DNA of 64,000 nucleotides. Source: Bacteroidales bacterium UBA5833 (GTDB lineage Bacteria; Bacteroidota; Bacteroidia; Bacteroidales; Lentimicrobiaceae). The notes beneath the pieces are model-generated. The model was not told the DNA's origin. It saw only the letters and a list, made by a program, of their open reading frames with translations, and searched no databases. The translations under genes and the position numbers were made by a program. Position 1 is the first letter of the stretch. Each line of letters begins with the position of its first letter. Location of the stretch: positions 56,525 to 120,524 of the forward strand of contig DJGZ01000083.1 of NCBI GenBank assembly GCA_002433025.1. Reading direction: 5' to 3'. Positions 27,849 through 37,231 of the stretch are shown piece after piece.

Positions 27849-29254
27849 ATTGATTTTTTTTCACTAACAACACTGATAAATTTTCCCGAAGCGGATTCCG
27901 TTTCCAGTAAATCTCCGGGGTCAGGCAAATTTCCCGGCGCTATTCCCCTGCCTTTTAACCGGGTGATGGTAAATCCCCTTTTCAGCACACCGACCGGATC
28001 AAGCAACTTCACCCGGCTATCCACCGTCCCGATTTCTTTCAACTGATTGCTGACGAGATACCGGGTGGTAAGACCCAGCATTTTCTGCTGTTCAAGCAAT
28101 GTCGCCCTGTGAGAGCCCAGGATCTGCGCAGGCCGCATTGTGAGGCCTGACTCATACCTGCTCAGCGCAATACGGTGATTAAAAACCGCTACATTGGTAG
28201 CCTCCCTGACCACAAGCGCCTGCTGTTCAACCAAGTCACTTTCTTCGCGAAGGGTATTCTTCACCAGATTGAGCAAGGAGCCTGACAATGTGTTAAAACG
28301 AGCCGCATTGGTCTCCAGCACCACCATAACACCCGGCAGCAGCATTTGTTCTGCCGCTTTTATCCTGTCGCTGAATGAGCGGAAACAACCAATGAGAAAG
28401 TGCGCCACATCGGTAGGCGTAATTTTATTGATTCCGGCCACCATTTCCACCACGGTTTCATTGGTGGAATGCCCGATCCCCGTTATGACCGGGAGCGGGA
28501 AACAAGCGACATCACGGGCCAGCAGGTAATTGTCGTAACAGGCCATCCCTATTTCATCTCCGCCACCCCTGATGATGAGCACGGCATCAAACTGCTCCTG
28601 GTTATCGCGAATAATTCCCAGTTGTTTCCGGATCGAATCCACGGCGCCGTCGCCCTGGAGCAAGGCATGAAACAGGCGGGTATTGAAACGGTACCCCCAG
28701 GGATTATTCTCCAGGGTAATCATCAGATCGCTGTAGCCTTTGCTGGTTTGTGCGGAGATGACCGCCAGGCGTTTAGGCAGCAACGGAAGCTCAAGCAGGC
28801 GGTTGCTGTTAAAGATACCTTCCTTCTTAAGTCTTGAAATGGTTTCCATCTTTTCGCGGGCCAGCTCACCCAGCGTATACAGCGGCTCAATATCAATGAT
28901 CTGCAGGGAAAGACCATATTCTGACGTGAATTTTACATAGGCCAGAAACATGATGCTGATCCCTTCCCTGAAAGGCTCGCGGGTAACTTCTTCAAATTTC
29001 CGGGCTATCTCAAACAACTCGTCGCGCCAGATCACCCCCCTTAGCTGGGCTTTGATTTTCCCTTCCTGGCGTTCTACCAGATCGGGATAGCAGTGACCAC
29101 TCTGAGGATAATGATTCAGTTTTGACAACTCGGCCCTGATCCAGTAAGGGGAGGCATAGTATTTACTGAACATCCGTTCGATGCTCGCGGTAATCTCCGA
29201 GAGGGAAAATACACGTTTCCCCTCCTGACCGATGCTGGCAGAATCTGATATCAA
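27845..29254 (-). CDS. xseA: Exodeoxyribonuclease VII large subunit, TTG start
   Basis: About 469 residues. It contains the N-terminal OB-fold (SPYWIRAELSKLNHY, SGHCYPDLVE), the catalytic region (LAVISAQTSKGYSDLM, IIRGGGDEIGM, PVITGIGHSTNETVVE) and the helical C-terminal region that binds XseB. The frame has no ATG near the front. I place the start at TTG 29254, because it is preceded by AGGA at a spacing of 8 nt. A -7 box (29283-29290) overlaps the alternative TTG at 29281, so that codon would sit at or before the transcript start. The stop overlaps the xseB start. Family identity is certain; the start is inferred. Confidence 0.93.
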   Translation of the reverse strand: MISDSASIGQEGKRVFSLSEITASIERMFSKYYASPYWIRAELSKLNHYPQSGHCYPDLVERQEGKIKAQLRGVIWRDELFEIARKFEEVTREPFREGISIMFLAYVKFTSEYGLSLQIIDIEPLYTLGELAREKMETISRLKKEGIFNSNRLLELPLLPKRLAVISAQTSKGYSDLMITLENNPWGYRFNTRLFHALLQGDGAVDSIRKQLGIIRDNQEQFDAVLIIRGGGDEIGMACYDNYLLARDVACFPLPVITGIGHSTNETVVEMVAGINKITPTDVAHFLIGCFRSFSDRIKAAEQMLLPGVMVVLETNAARFNTLSGSLLNLVKNTLREESDLVEQQALVVREATNVAVFNHRIALSRYESGLTMRPAQILGSHRATLLEQQKMLGLTTRYLVSNQLKEIGTVDSRVKLLDPVGVLKRGFTITRLKGRGIAPGNLPDPGDLLETESASGKFISVVSEKKSI

Positions 29255-29282
29255 GTGCTGTTTCCTGTTGAAAAAAGACAAA

Positions 29283-29290
29283 CAAATTTA
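29283..29290 (-). promoter_or_regulatory. -7 box for xseA-xseB
   Basis: TAAATTTG on the minus strand, exact TAnnTTTG. It ends 2 nt before the TTG at 29281 and 29 nt before the TTG at 29254, favouring the latter as start codon. Confidence 0.5.
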
Positions 29291-29534
29291 AGAAATAATC
29301 CCATGTATGAAACTCCGGTTATCACCGGGAGGTAAGGCAAGCGGGCTGGACTATTTCTGCCGGTCAGTAAATACGGACATGCCACACTGCCGCAACCGCC
29401 TTATGCAGCACTTGCAGCCCTGCGCCAGGATCAGCAATGCTAAAATGCGATGAAAAATCCATGCTGCCTGTAGACTTTCATATTATTAAATTGTTAAATG
29501 ATTATAAGTGCTGAATTGGCTTTATTCAAGTATG

Positions 29535-29542
29535 TAATTTTG
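29535..29542 (+). promoter_or_regulatory. -7 box for sixA
   Basis: TAATTTTG, exact TAnnTTTG, 41 nt before ATG 29583; a TTG at 29516-29518 is 16 nt upstream, near the lower limit for a -33 element. The remaining sequence between 29291 and 29534 shows no gene or repeat. Confidence 0.5.
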
Positions 29543-29582
29543 AGTTGATCAAGCATTTTCAAATCTTAAAATAATATTCACT

Positions 29583-30086
29583 ATGAAAACACTGACCCTG
29601 ATGCGGCACGCCAAATCATCATGGAAAGATGCCGTTCAAAGTGATCCGGAAAGGCCATTGCTTGAAAAAGGGCTGAAACGCACCCGCCTGGTGATTGATT
29701 TCCTGCATGGGAAAGAATTCAAACCGGAGATGATACTTACGAGCCATGCGGTGAGGGCATTGGAAACAGCCAGAATAATGGCACACGCATTTAATGTTCC
29801 TGATGAAAGTCTCAGGATAGAAAAAAGCATTTATACTGCATCGGCGGAGGAGTACTTTGACCAGTTTTTCGATATCCCCGGGCAGGTTGCCCATGTATTG
29901 CTGATAGGCCATAATCCGGCGATCACCAACTTTGCCAACCGGTTTCTGCAACAGAAGATCGATTACCTGCCAACCTCAGGCATTGTAAGCATATCATTTG
30001 AAACCGGCAGTTGGGAGGAGTTGCCGCTTGCCAGACACCGGCTGCTGTTCATTACTTATCCGAAAATGCTGAAATCTCAGGGCTAA
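29583..30086 (+). CDS. sixA: SixA-like phosphohistidine phosphatase
   Basis: 167 residues of the histidine phosphatase (phosphoglycerate-mutase-like) superfamily. The catalytic motif is MRHAKSSW with His9, and the second His is in LIGHNPAIT. Short SixA-type proteins dephosphorylate phosphohistidine on phosphotransfer proteins; in this lineage the natural substrate is not known. The gene lies 62 nt upstream of ppk1 on the same strand. ppk1 has its own -7 box, so the two may be read separately or together. Confidence 0.88.
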   Translation: MKTLTLMRHAKSSWKDAVQSDPERPLLEKGLKRTRLVIDFLHGKEFKPEMILTSHAVRALETARIMAHAFNVPDESLRIEKSIYTASAEEYFDQFFDIPGQVAHVLLIGHNPAITNFANRFLQQKIDYLPTSGIVSISFETGSWEELPLARHRLLFITYPKMLKSQG

Positions 30087-30092
30087 ACTGTT

Positions 30093-30100
30093 TAACTTTG
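30093..30100 (+). promoter_or_regulatory. -7 box for ppk1
   Basis: TAACTTTG, exact TAnnTTTG, just after the sixA stop and 48 nt before the ppk1 ATG. No TTG at a suitable upstream distance was seen. Confidence 0.45.
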
Positions 30101-30148
30101 CAATAGAACAGAATTATTTCCGGAATCCTAACCCGAAATTACGCTTAC

Positions 30149-32200
30149 ATGGCCAAACAATCCGTTTCACTGGTAAACCGAGAAACCAGCTGGCTTGAGT
30201 TCAACGGGCGCGTGCTGCAGGAAGCTGCCGACGAAACCACTCCCCTGATTGAACGCATCAAATTTCTCGGAATCTTTTCGAATAACCTGGATGAATTTTA
30301 CCGGGTGAGGGTGGCCACCCTGAACCGTATGCTTGATTACAACAAGCGCAGCGGAGAGGGTCTGAGTTTCAGCCCGCGTAAGGTGCTGAAAGAAATCAAC
30401 AGGATTGACCGGGAACAACAGAAAGAGTTTTCCGGCATTTTCCGGAATATTGTGCGGAAGCTTGCCCAAGAGGGAATCCTGATTGTTACCGAACGGGAGA
30501 TTAACCGGGCACAGGGAGAATTTGTGAGAAAATACTTCAATCAGCATGTACGGTCACAGCTTTTCCCCATTATGCTCAACAACCTGAAGTCATCTTCGCT
30601 GGTTGACAAATCCATATACCTGGCCATCAGGCTTTCCTCATCAGCCCGGCCTGGTAAATTCCAGCATGCCATCATCAGGGTTCCTTCAAAACCACTATCG
30701 CGCTTTGTATTGTTACCCTCCCCTGACGAACGTAAATTCATTATCCTGCTCGATGATGTGATTCGCTATTGCCTGGATGAGATTTTTTCAATCTTTGGTT
30801 ATGACGCTTTTAAAGCTTATACGTTCAAGTTCACCCGGGACGCTGAACTGGACATCGATAACGATGTGTCGAAGAGTTTCCTCGAAATCATGAGCGAAAG
30901 TCTGAAACAACGAAAGCTGGGCGCCCCGGTGCGGTTTATTCATGACAAAACCATGCCGGCCGACCTGCTCGATATCCTCAAGCATAAACTGGAGATCAGT
31001 GAAACGGACACCATATCGAAAAGCGGAAGATATCATAATTTCAAAGACTTTATGTCATTCCCGGATGTAGGCCGTTCCGACCTGCTGTATGCCCCCGTTC
31101 CTCCGCTTGAACACCGGCGGCTTCCCAGGCGGGAAAGCATTCTGAACATCATCCGCGATCAGGATATCATGCTTCATTATCCGTATCAGTCATTTCACTA
31201 TATCATTGACCTGCTGCGCGAAGCATCCATCGACCCGGGGGTAAAAGCCATCAAGATGACCCTTTACCGAGTGGCAAAGGACTCGAGGGTGGTGAACGCC
31301 CTGATCAATGCGGCGCGTAACGGAAAATCAGTCACTGTATTCATGGAATTGCAGGCACGTTTCGACGAGGAGGCAAACATATACTGGGCCGGCAAACTGC
31401 AGGAAGAAGGCGTAAAACTGATACAGGGCATCCCTGGCTTCAAGGTGCACTGCAAGTTGTTACTGATCAGACGGAAAGAAGGTGACAAAAACGTTTACTA
31501 TGCCAATGTCGGCACAGGCAATTTCAATGAAGAAACCGCCAGGGTATATGCCGACGACAGCCTGCTGACCGCCGATCCGCAGGTGACTGCCGATGTGAAC
31601 GCGGTATTTCACCTGTTCGAGAGCAAATACAACCCGCCCAGATTTAAAAGCCTGATTGTCGCCCCGTTTCATATGCGCAATTACTTTACCCGCATGATCA
31701 ACAATGAGATCAGAAATGCAAAAAACGGAAAGGAAGCCTGGTGCATCATCAAGTTAAACAACCTGGTGGACGATAAAATGGTGAAAAAGCTTTACCAGGC
31801 GGGCAATGCCGGGGTAAAAGTCAGGATTATCTGCCGCGGGACCTGCACCCTTGTTCCGGGAATAACAGGGCTTAGCGAAAATATAGAGGTTATCAGCATC
31901 GTTGACCGTTTTCTGGAGCACAGCAGGGTATTTGTCTTCCATAACGGCGGTGAAGAAAAATACTACATATCTTCGGCCGACTGGATGATCCGCAATCTTG
32001 ACAACCGCATCGAAGTAGCCTGCCCCGTAAACGATGCAGGACTCAGGCAGGAACTTAAAACCATGCTGCTGATTCAGCTGAAAGATAACGCCAAAGCCAG
32101 GATCGTGAACCATCCGGATATCAATCCATACAAGGACGCAGGCAAAACGCCAAGGATCAGGTCACAGCAGGAAATATACAATTATCTCAGGGGTATATAG
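30149..32200 (+). CDS. ppk1: Polyphosphate kinase 1
   Basis: Polymerises the gamma-phosphate of ATP into inorganic polyphosphate. 683 residues, about the length of E. coli PPK (688). It starts with the family's N-terminal segment NRETSWLEFNGRVLQEA. The autophosphorylated His434 lies in GFKVHCKLLL and a second conserved His591 in EHSRVFVFHN; these correspond in order and position to His435 and His592 of E. coli PPK. Also present are IKMTLYRVA and NVGTGNFNEETARVYAD. It converges on gapA, 59 nt away, with no terminator recognised between them. Confidence 0.97.
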   Translation: MAKQSVSLVNRETSWLEFNGRVLQEAADETTPLIERIKFLGIFSNNLDEFYRVRVATLNRMLDYNKRSGEGLSFSPRKVLKEINRIDREQQKEFSGIFRNIVRKLAQEGILIVTEREINRAQGEFVRKYFNQHVRSQLFPIMLNNLKSSSLVDKSIYLAIRLSSSARPGKFQHAIIRVPSKPLSRFVLLPSPDERKFIILLDDVIRYCLDEIFSIFGYDAFKAYTFKFTRDAELDIDNDVSKSFLEIMSESLKQRKLGAPVRFIHDKTMPADLLDILKHKLEISETDTISKSGRYHNFKDFMSFPDVGRSDLLYAPVPPLEHRRLPRRESILNIIRDQDIMLHYPYQSFHYIIDLLREASIDPGVKAIKMTLYRVAKDSRVVNALINAARNGKSVTVFMELQARFDEEANIYWAGKLQEEGVKLIQGIPGFKVHCKLLLIRRKEGDKNVYYANVGTGNFNEETARVYADDSLLTADPQVTADVNAVFHLFESKYNPPRFKSLIVAPFHMRNYFTRMINNEIRNAKNGKEAWCIIKLNNLVDDKMVKKLYQAGNAGVKVRIICRGTCTLVPGITGLSENIEVISIVDRFLEHSRVFVFHNGGEEKYYISSADWMIRNLDNRIEVACPVNDAGLRQELKTMLLIQLKDNAKARIVNHPDINPYKDAGKTPRIRSQQEIYNYLRGI

Positions 32201-32259
32201 GCTCACGGATGCCGGAAAGCGCTGACGGATAAATCCACCTTCCCTGCTAAATCGGCAGA

Positions 32260-33270
32260 TTATACAAACTTTTCAACCAGATCGGCTAAGCGGTGGGCGT
32301 ATCCGCTTTCGTTGTCGTACCAGGCTACGATTTTCACCAGTTTGTTTTTATCGCCGAGCACGGCGGTAAGCCCGGCGTCGAAGATGGCCGAATGCGGGTT
32401 TCCGAGAATATCCACCGAAACAATTGGGTCCTCCGTGTATTGAAGGATTCCTTTCAGGTAACCGTTGGCGGCATCCCTGAAAGCGGCGTTGATCTCTTCA
32501 ATGCTGGTAGAATGACGCAGGGTGCAGGTAAGGTCGGTCAGCGAGCCGTCAGGCACCGGAACGCGGATACCGGCCCCGCCAAGGTTTTTCTTCAGATGGG
32601 GGAAGATTCTGGTAGCGGCTTTGGCAGCACCGGTAGTGGTCGGAATAATGCTGTAAGCTGCGGCCCTGGCCCGCCTGAGATCGGCGTGGGGCGCATCAAT
32701 CAGGTTCTGGTCGCGCGTATAGGAATGCACAGTGGTGATAAATCCCTTTTCCACTCCCCACAGGTCGTCAAGCACCTTGATCATGGGCGCCACGCAGTTG
32801 GTAGTGCAGGATGCGTTGGAGATGATCACATCACTTTTCTCAATAATATGGTCGTTGATGCCCAGCACCACATACTTAACGTCTTCATGGTCAGTTTTGG
32901 CCGGGGCCGAAATGATCACCTTGCGCGACCCGGCCTCCACATGCTTCATGGCAGCAGCCCTGTCGGTGAACTTTCCGGTTGATTCAATCACCACATCAAT
33001 TCCCAGCTTACCCCATTTCACCCCTCCGGGTTCCGGTTCCGAAAAAACCAGTACCTTCCGGCGGTTGATCAAAAGGTAATCCGGACCGGCAACCACCGTG
33101 CCCGGGAAATTTCCATGCACCGAATCGTACTTGAGCAAATGGGCAAGGGTGGGAGGATCGGTCAGGTCATTGATGGCAACAACCTGAATATCCTTTTTAC
33201 TGAGTAAAGCGCGGAAAGTGATACGCCCGATGCGGCCAAATCCATTGATGGCCAGCCTGATTTTAGTCAT
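32260..33270 (-). CDS. gapA: Glyceraldehyde-3-phosphate dehydrogenase, type I
   Basis: Oxidises glyceraldehyde 3-phosphate with phosphate and NAD+ in glycolysis. 336 residues, with dinucleotide fold INGFGRIGR (8-16), the NAD-selective acidic residue in AINDL, active-site Cys155 in SNASCTTNC, His182 in TVHSYTRDQ, the segment RRARAAAYSIIPTTTGAAKA and C-terminal WYDNESGYAHRL. The central loop reads RDQNLIDAPH where many homologues have NDQRVLDLPH, a modest variation. A -7 box at 33294-33301 precedes it. Confidence 0.97.
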   Translation of the reverse strand: MTKIRLAINGFGRIGRITFRALLSKKDIQVVAINDLTDPPTLAHLLKYDSVHGNFPGTVVAGPDYLLINRRKVLVFSEPEPGGVKWGKLGIDVVIESTGKFTDRAAAMKHVEAGSRKVIISAPAKTDHEDVKYVVLGINDHIIEKSDVIISNASCTTNCVAPMIKVLDDLWGVEKGFITTVHSYTRDQNLIDAPHADLRRARAAAYSIIPTTTGAAKAATRIFPHLKKNLGGAGIRVPVPDGSLTDLTCTLRHSTSIEEINAAFRDAANGYLKGILQYTEDPIVSVDILGNPHSAIFDAGLTAVLGDKNKLVKIVAWYDNESGYAHRLADLVEKFV

Positions 33271-33293
33271 AACAAGTGCTGGTTAATACGCGC

Positions 33294-33301
33294 CAAAGGT
33301 A
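33294..33301 (-). promoter_or_regulatory. -7 box for gapA
   Basis: TACCTTTG on the minus strand, exact TAnnTTTG and the same octamer as in the glyA promoter, 23 nt before the gapA ATG. Confidence 0.55.
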
Positions 33302-33736
33302 GAAAAAACCAGGCAGCTAAAAGTACAGAACAGAAGAAGAATAAGGCCTTCATGGGGAGCGAAATTTATCCGTTCGTTATTGCTGTCCCATAAACAAGAC
33401 TCCATCAGTATAAAATAGTAAATTCCTTCCGGATAGGCGACATTCCATTTTCCTTACCGGAGGTTGTCGTCAGGAAGAATGCTGATCAATATACCGGCAT
33501 CTGCAGATTGCAAACCCTCAATTTGAAAAAACAACCAATGGTAAGTATGGCGGGGAGGATAACAGTTACAACTGTTATCCGCATGGCTATTGATAAAAGC
33601 AACATCAGCAATGCGTTAGTCAGCATCGGCAGGTCAAAAGTCAGCTTGTTCTAACAGAGTATCTTTCTTTTGGTGCCGGTTGATTTCAACAGACCAGTAT
33701 GGTCTGAAGTATTTATCCTGCCGGAGAAGCTGAAAG
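33302..33736. other. Intergenic region upstream of gapA with an 11-bp palindrome
   Basis: 435 nt without a gene. The notable element is a near-perfect hairpin at 33557-33580: arms GGATAACAGTT and AACTGTTATCC separated by two bases. There is no T-run on either side, so a terminator is unlikely; an operator or a repeat relic are possibilities. Nothing else is recognised. Confidence 0.5.
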
Positions 33737-36622
33737 TTAATATTGTTGAATGATCAGTTTTCTGATTATCACAACCTCATTATTGGATAGCTTCAGGAAA
33801 TAAAAACCATTTCCGGACCGGCTCAGCAGCAGCGAGGAGTTATAGGTGCTTCCCGGTGAAATCGAACACACTTCCGACTTGATCAGTTTACCCTGCGCTG
33901 TATAGACATCAAGCATTGTTTCCCCTTTCAGCCCTTCGATGCGAATGTTGAAAATCCCTTCAACCGACGGATTCGGGTAAACCAGCAAACGGTCATCAGA
34001 TTCCTTTTCCCCTATTCCATAGCTGCAATACTGAAACGTAAAATAAACAGTTATACTTCCTTCGTTGCTGCACCCGGTGATAGGGTCGTGCACCATTACC
34101 TGATATGTTTGAATATCAAAAGAAATTCCTGATGTTCCAATATCAATCGTCTGATCGGTCGAACCATTACTCCATTGGTAAGTGGAGCCCGGGTTACCGG
34201 CACTCAGAGTTAAAGTATCGTAAACGCACAGACCGATTTCCACGGGGCTTATCATCACTACCCTGGGGTCATCCTGAGGAGCAAGCAACACAACAGGCAG
34301 CTGGTTGACGCTTACCGTCACGCTTCCCGTTGCAGTATTATATCCATCAAATACTTCAACAGTATATACGGTTGTGATAACCGGGCTTACTACAGGGTTT
34401 GCCTCTGAGGATGTAAAACCCGGAGGGCTGGAAGTCCAGCTAAAGGTTTGGTATGTATTGGAACCTCCGCCGGGGATTGCCCTTATTTCTGTTGATTCGT
34501 TTCGACAGATGACGGGCTCAATGGCTACCGGGTTTACCTGCAGTGGGCCTCCTTCTATCGTCACCACTGTACTTCCGGTCGATACACAACCTCTGCTATC
34601 GGTCACCTCCAAGGTGAAGTTCTGGGATGAATAAAGATTATGTGTAAAGGTTTCAAAGGATGTGGGGTCGGTTACCAGCTCGGCGGGGCTCCATGAATAA
34701 GTATAAGGAGGAGTACCACCTGCGGCAGACGAAGTCAGCCTGGTATTGGTTCCGTGAGCAATCACCTGATCGGGCCCTGCATCGGCCGTAATCTGAATTA
34801 ACGTAATGGTAATACAGTCTTCCACTACATTTCCGCAGTTATCGGTCACCGTTACGCAATAATCACGGGTTGTTGCCGGCGAAACATTCACAATCCTGCC
34901 GTTGTATGTATCACCGCTCAGCATATCAGTCCATAACCATGAGCCGTTGGGGGTATCGTTGGCTGTAAGGGTAACCGTTTCTCCATTGCAGATTTCCTGA
35001 TCTTCACCGGCATCTGCAAAAGGAAGACCGACAGTTACCAGGATTTCAGTTTGATCGGAATTGCCACAGTTATCAAAGGCCGTAACGGAATAAACGGTAT
35101 TCACCAGCGGGGCTACCGTGATGCTTTGGGTTGTTTCGCCTGTACTCCACTGCCAGCTGGTGCCACCCTGCACGGAAAGCACCAGATCATCATAAAGACA
35201 TATATTGATTTCGTTGCCCTGGGTTATTACAGCAACGGGGCCCCGCACTTCCACAGGGATTATCGCTTCAACAACATTTCCGCAAACATCGGTTACCTGA
35301 ACAGTATAATCTGTTGATGTCAAGGGTGAAACCCGGATAATATCGGTGGTATCTGCCGGATTCCCACTGTCCCAGTAATACTCCCAGGGTTCTATTCCTC
35401 CGTTGGCCCCGGCCCGTATAAACACCTCCTGCCCGCATTCGATGGATTGCGGGTTACTGGCCAGCAGTTTGAATTCAGGATAGTCTTTGATCCATATCAG
35501 CGCCGTATCGGGAATATATTCGCAAAACGAGGTATTATAAATAACTTGCACATACTTTGTCGGCTCCGGGAGGTTATCCACAATCGGGATAATTTCAACT
35601 TCAGCCGTCAAAGCTCCGACAGGGATTACCACGCTGTCGGCAATAAGTTCGTAATCGACCCCATTGATGGCTGTTCCGCCAAGTTCATAATGAATTACAA
35701 ACGGCTGGGAACGAAGGGTGCTGATTTCGAAGCGCAAAGCGGCATTGTTACAGTTCTCAACCGCTGTATCAACAACGGCATGGGTAAACGAAACGGCCGA
35801 CTGCACACCGACACTGTTAAAAGAGTTAGCCTCCAGAAAAACCCCTGAATCATAACTACGGTCGCTGATGTCGGCAACAGCCAGTTTAATGTGATATGTC
35901 TGACAGGGTATAACAACTGCACGGGCAGTAAGCACCGTGGTAAATCCGTCATACTGGATATATGGGTTCTGTACCGGGGTGCTGCCTGTTCCGTTGGTAA
36001 CATAATACTGGTTATTGACAATATGGTTGATGTTGTTTATGGAAACGTATGCCGGAGGAAGCACCTGGGGGACCAGTGCAATATTCTGCGCACCGTTCGG
36101 GAAGCCCGGCGGACTGGGGAAAGGCCCGTAAATATCCGGCCCGGAGATGAAAAAGCCAAAAACATCGTTATAGCTGGAATTGGCATACTCGGGATATTCC
36201 TCGGAAGCGAAAACATATCTGAATTCAACGATGTTCGATTGGGGCACAAAATCGAATTCAAGCACACTGGCATCAAGGGTTGAACTGCCCGAAAGCTGAT
36301 TAAGGGCAGCATCACCGGGTGTGCCGGCCTGAAAAGTCGCGTTGGCTTGATTGTTCGGGCCTTTTGAAAGGCTGGCCCTCCCGGATGTAAGGATCACCCC
36401 TGCATCGATCCCTATATTTGATAAGCCATAAAATCTGCCCCTCGCATTTTCATGCCCTGAATAGGTGATATTTGAAGTTTCAACCCCCTGCCCGATCAGG
36501 TATTGCTTAACCAGCACTTCAGGATTAACGCCTTCAATAACTGTATAATCCGGCAATATCTGCGCTCCGGCGTTATTGAACAGAAGCAGGGCGAAAAGCA
36601 ACAAAACAGGTAGCCTGAGCAT
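33737..36622 (-). CDS. Choice-of-anchor L protein with Ig-like repeats and T9SS tail
   Basis: 961 residues from ATG 36622 (signal peptide MLRLPVLLLFALLLFNNAGAQ); an ATG 20 codons upstream at 36682 gives 981 residues but a poorer signal sequence. Residues about 25-250 form a choice-of-anchor L domain (GVILTSGRASLSKGPNNQ; LEFDFVPQSNIVEFRYVF; FASEEYPEYANSSYNDVFGF). A Calx-beta-like region (about 255-360) and five or six PKD/Ig-like repeats with recurring DNCGN or DVCGN follow (CGNVVEDCITITL, YSWSPAEL). The end is a T9SS type A sorting domain (LLVYPNPSVEGIFNI ... GFYFLKL ... IIRKLIIQ). Proposed role: long surface-displayed or secreted adhesin-like protein. No enzymatic motif was seen. Confidence 0.88.
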   Translation of the reverse strand: MLRLPVLLLFALLLFNNAGAQILPDYTVIEGVNPEVLVKQYLIGQGVETSNITYSGHENARGRFYGLSNIGIDAGVILTSGRASLSKGPNNQANATFQAGTPGDAALNQLSGSSTLDASVLEFDFVPQSNIVEFRYVFASEEYPEYANSSYNDVFGFFISGPDIYGPFPSPPGFPNGAQNIALVPQVLPPAYVSINNINHIVNNQYYVTNGTGSTPVQNPYIQYDGFTTVLTARAVVIPCQTYHIKLAVADISDRSYDSGVFLEANSFNSVGVQSAVSFTHAVVDTAVENCNNAALRFEISTLRSQPFVIHYELGGTAINGVDYELIADSVVIPVGALTAEVEIIPIVDNLPEPTKYVQVIYNTSFCEYIPDTALIWIKDYPEFKLLASNPQSIECGQEVFIRAGANGGIEPWEYYWDSGNPADTTDIIRVSPLTSTDYTVQVTDVCGNVVEAIIPVEVRGPVAVITQGNEINICLYDDLVLSVQGGTSWQWSTGETTQSITVAPLVNTVYSVTAFDNCGNSDQTEILVTVGLPFADAGEDQEICNGETVTLTANDTPNGSWLWTDMLSGDTYNGRIVNVSPATTRDYCVTVTDNCGNVVEDCITITLIQITADAGPDQVIAHGTNTRLTSSAAGGTPPYTYSWSPAELVTDPTSFETFTHNLYSSQNFTLEVTDSRGCVSTGSTVVTIEGGPLQVNPVAIEPVICRNESTEIRAIPGGGSNTYQTFSWTSSPPGFTSSEANPVVSPVITTVYTVEVFDGYNTATGSVTVSVNQLPVVLLAPQDDPRVVMISPVEIGLCVYDTLTLSAGNPGSTYQWSNGSTDQTIDIGTSGISFDIQTYQVMVHDPITGCSNEGSITVYFTFQYCSYGIGEKESDDRLLVYPNPSVEGIFNIRIEGLKGETMLDVYTAQGKLIKSEVCSISPGSTYNSSLLLSRSGNGFYFLKLSNNEVVIIRKLIIQQY

Positions 36623-36783
36623 CCGGCAGAAAAAATGCCAATATGACAATGGTATACAATTAAAGCAATAATTTCTCTTCATCTCACCTGGCTGGATTTA
36701 AGAAACAGAACGCGGGCAAACCACAACTTTCTCAGGATGTATCACTTGAAGAAACAAAAGACTGTTTTATCCCCGGCAGGTGA

Positions 36784-36791
36784 CAAATATA
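36784..36791 (-). promoter_or_regulatory. -7 box candidate for the choice-of-anchor L gene
   Basis: TATATTTG on the minus strand, exact TAnnTTTG, but about 100-160 nt before the possible starts, so the link to the gene is weaker than for other boxes here. Confidence 0.35.
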
Positions 36792-36985
36792 AAAATTATT
36801 ATAAAGTAAAATACAAATCATGCGCAGGAATCAATCCTTACCTTGTACATAATTTTTACCATTGTTGACCGGGGAAATTGTTATAACCTGACCGGAATGC
36901 TTTACAGGTGTTGGTTTCAGAAGATTGAAAAAGCATACAGCTTACTTTTACATATTTCGCCATTAAGCGATGTACTGAGCCTGCC

Positions 36986-37060
36986 GAAGTGGCACAAAGG
37001 CACGAGGTTGCACAAAACCTGATTTTCTCATTTAGTGATACTTAGTGTCTTTGTGGCAAA
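36986..37060. repeat. Imperfect inverted repeat built on CACAAAG words
   Basis: GGCACAAAGGCAC (36991-37003) and, inverted, GTGTCTTTGTGGC (37045-37057) match at 11 of 13 positions. Similar wording (CACTAAATCAC followed by GGCACAAA or GGCAAAG) occurs in the tandem repeat at 59550-59927, and TTTGTGGCAAA recurs at 62531-62541. The shared vocabulary suggests one family of dispersed non-coding repeats. Confidence 0.5.
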
Positions 37061-37231
37061 TTCTTTCTTCGTTTTTTCCGGACAATGATGAATTTTTATG
37101 TAGTTGGTTTGCAGACAGAACAAATTTCCATGACGAACTATTTATAAATCATTAACAAATTGCATCCACCGGTTAAAGCTGTAATTCCTATCTTTATCCC
37201 ATTGAAAATTAACCAATCATCATCATAAATA

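Larger units (their letters stand above)
36683..37231. other. Long intergenic region holding a dispersed-repeat relic
   Basis: 549 nt between divergent genes with no coding potential. It holds a -7 box candidate for the leftward gene (36784-36791) and, at 36986-37060, an inverted-repeat element described separately. The region just before ATG 37232 has TATCTTTA (37189-37196), one mismatch from the -7 consensus. Confidence 0.5.

Noticed and set aside
33557..33580. Rho-independent terminator
   Set aside because: Good stem but no T-run on either strand, and it lies far from the end of any gene.
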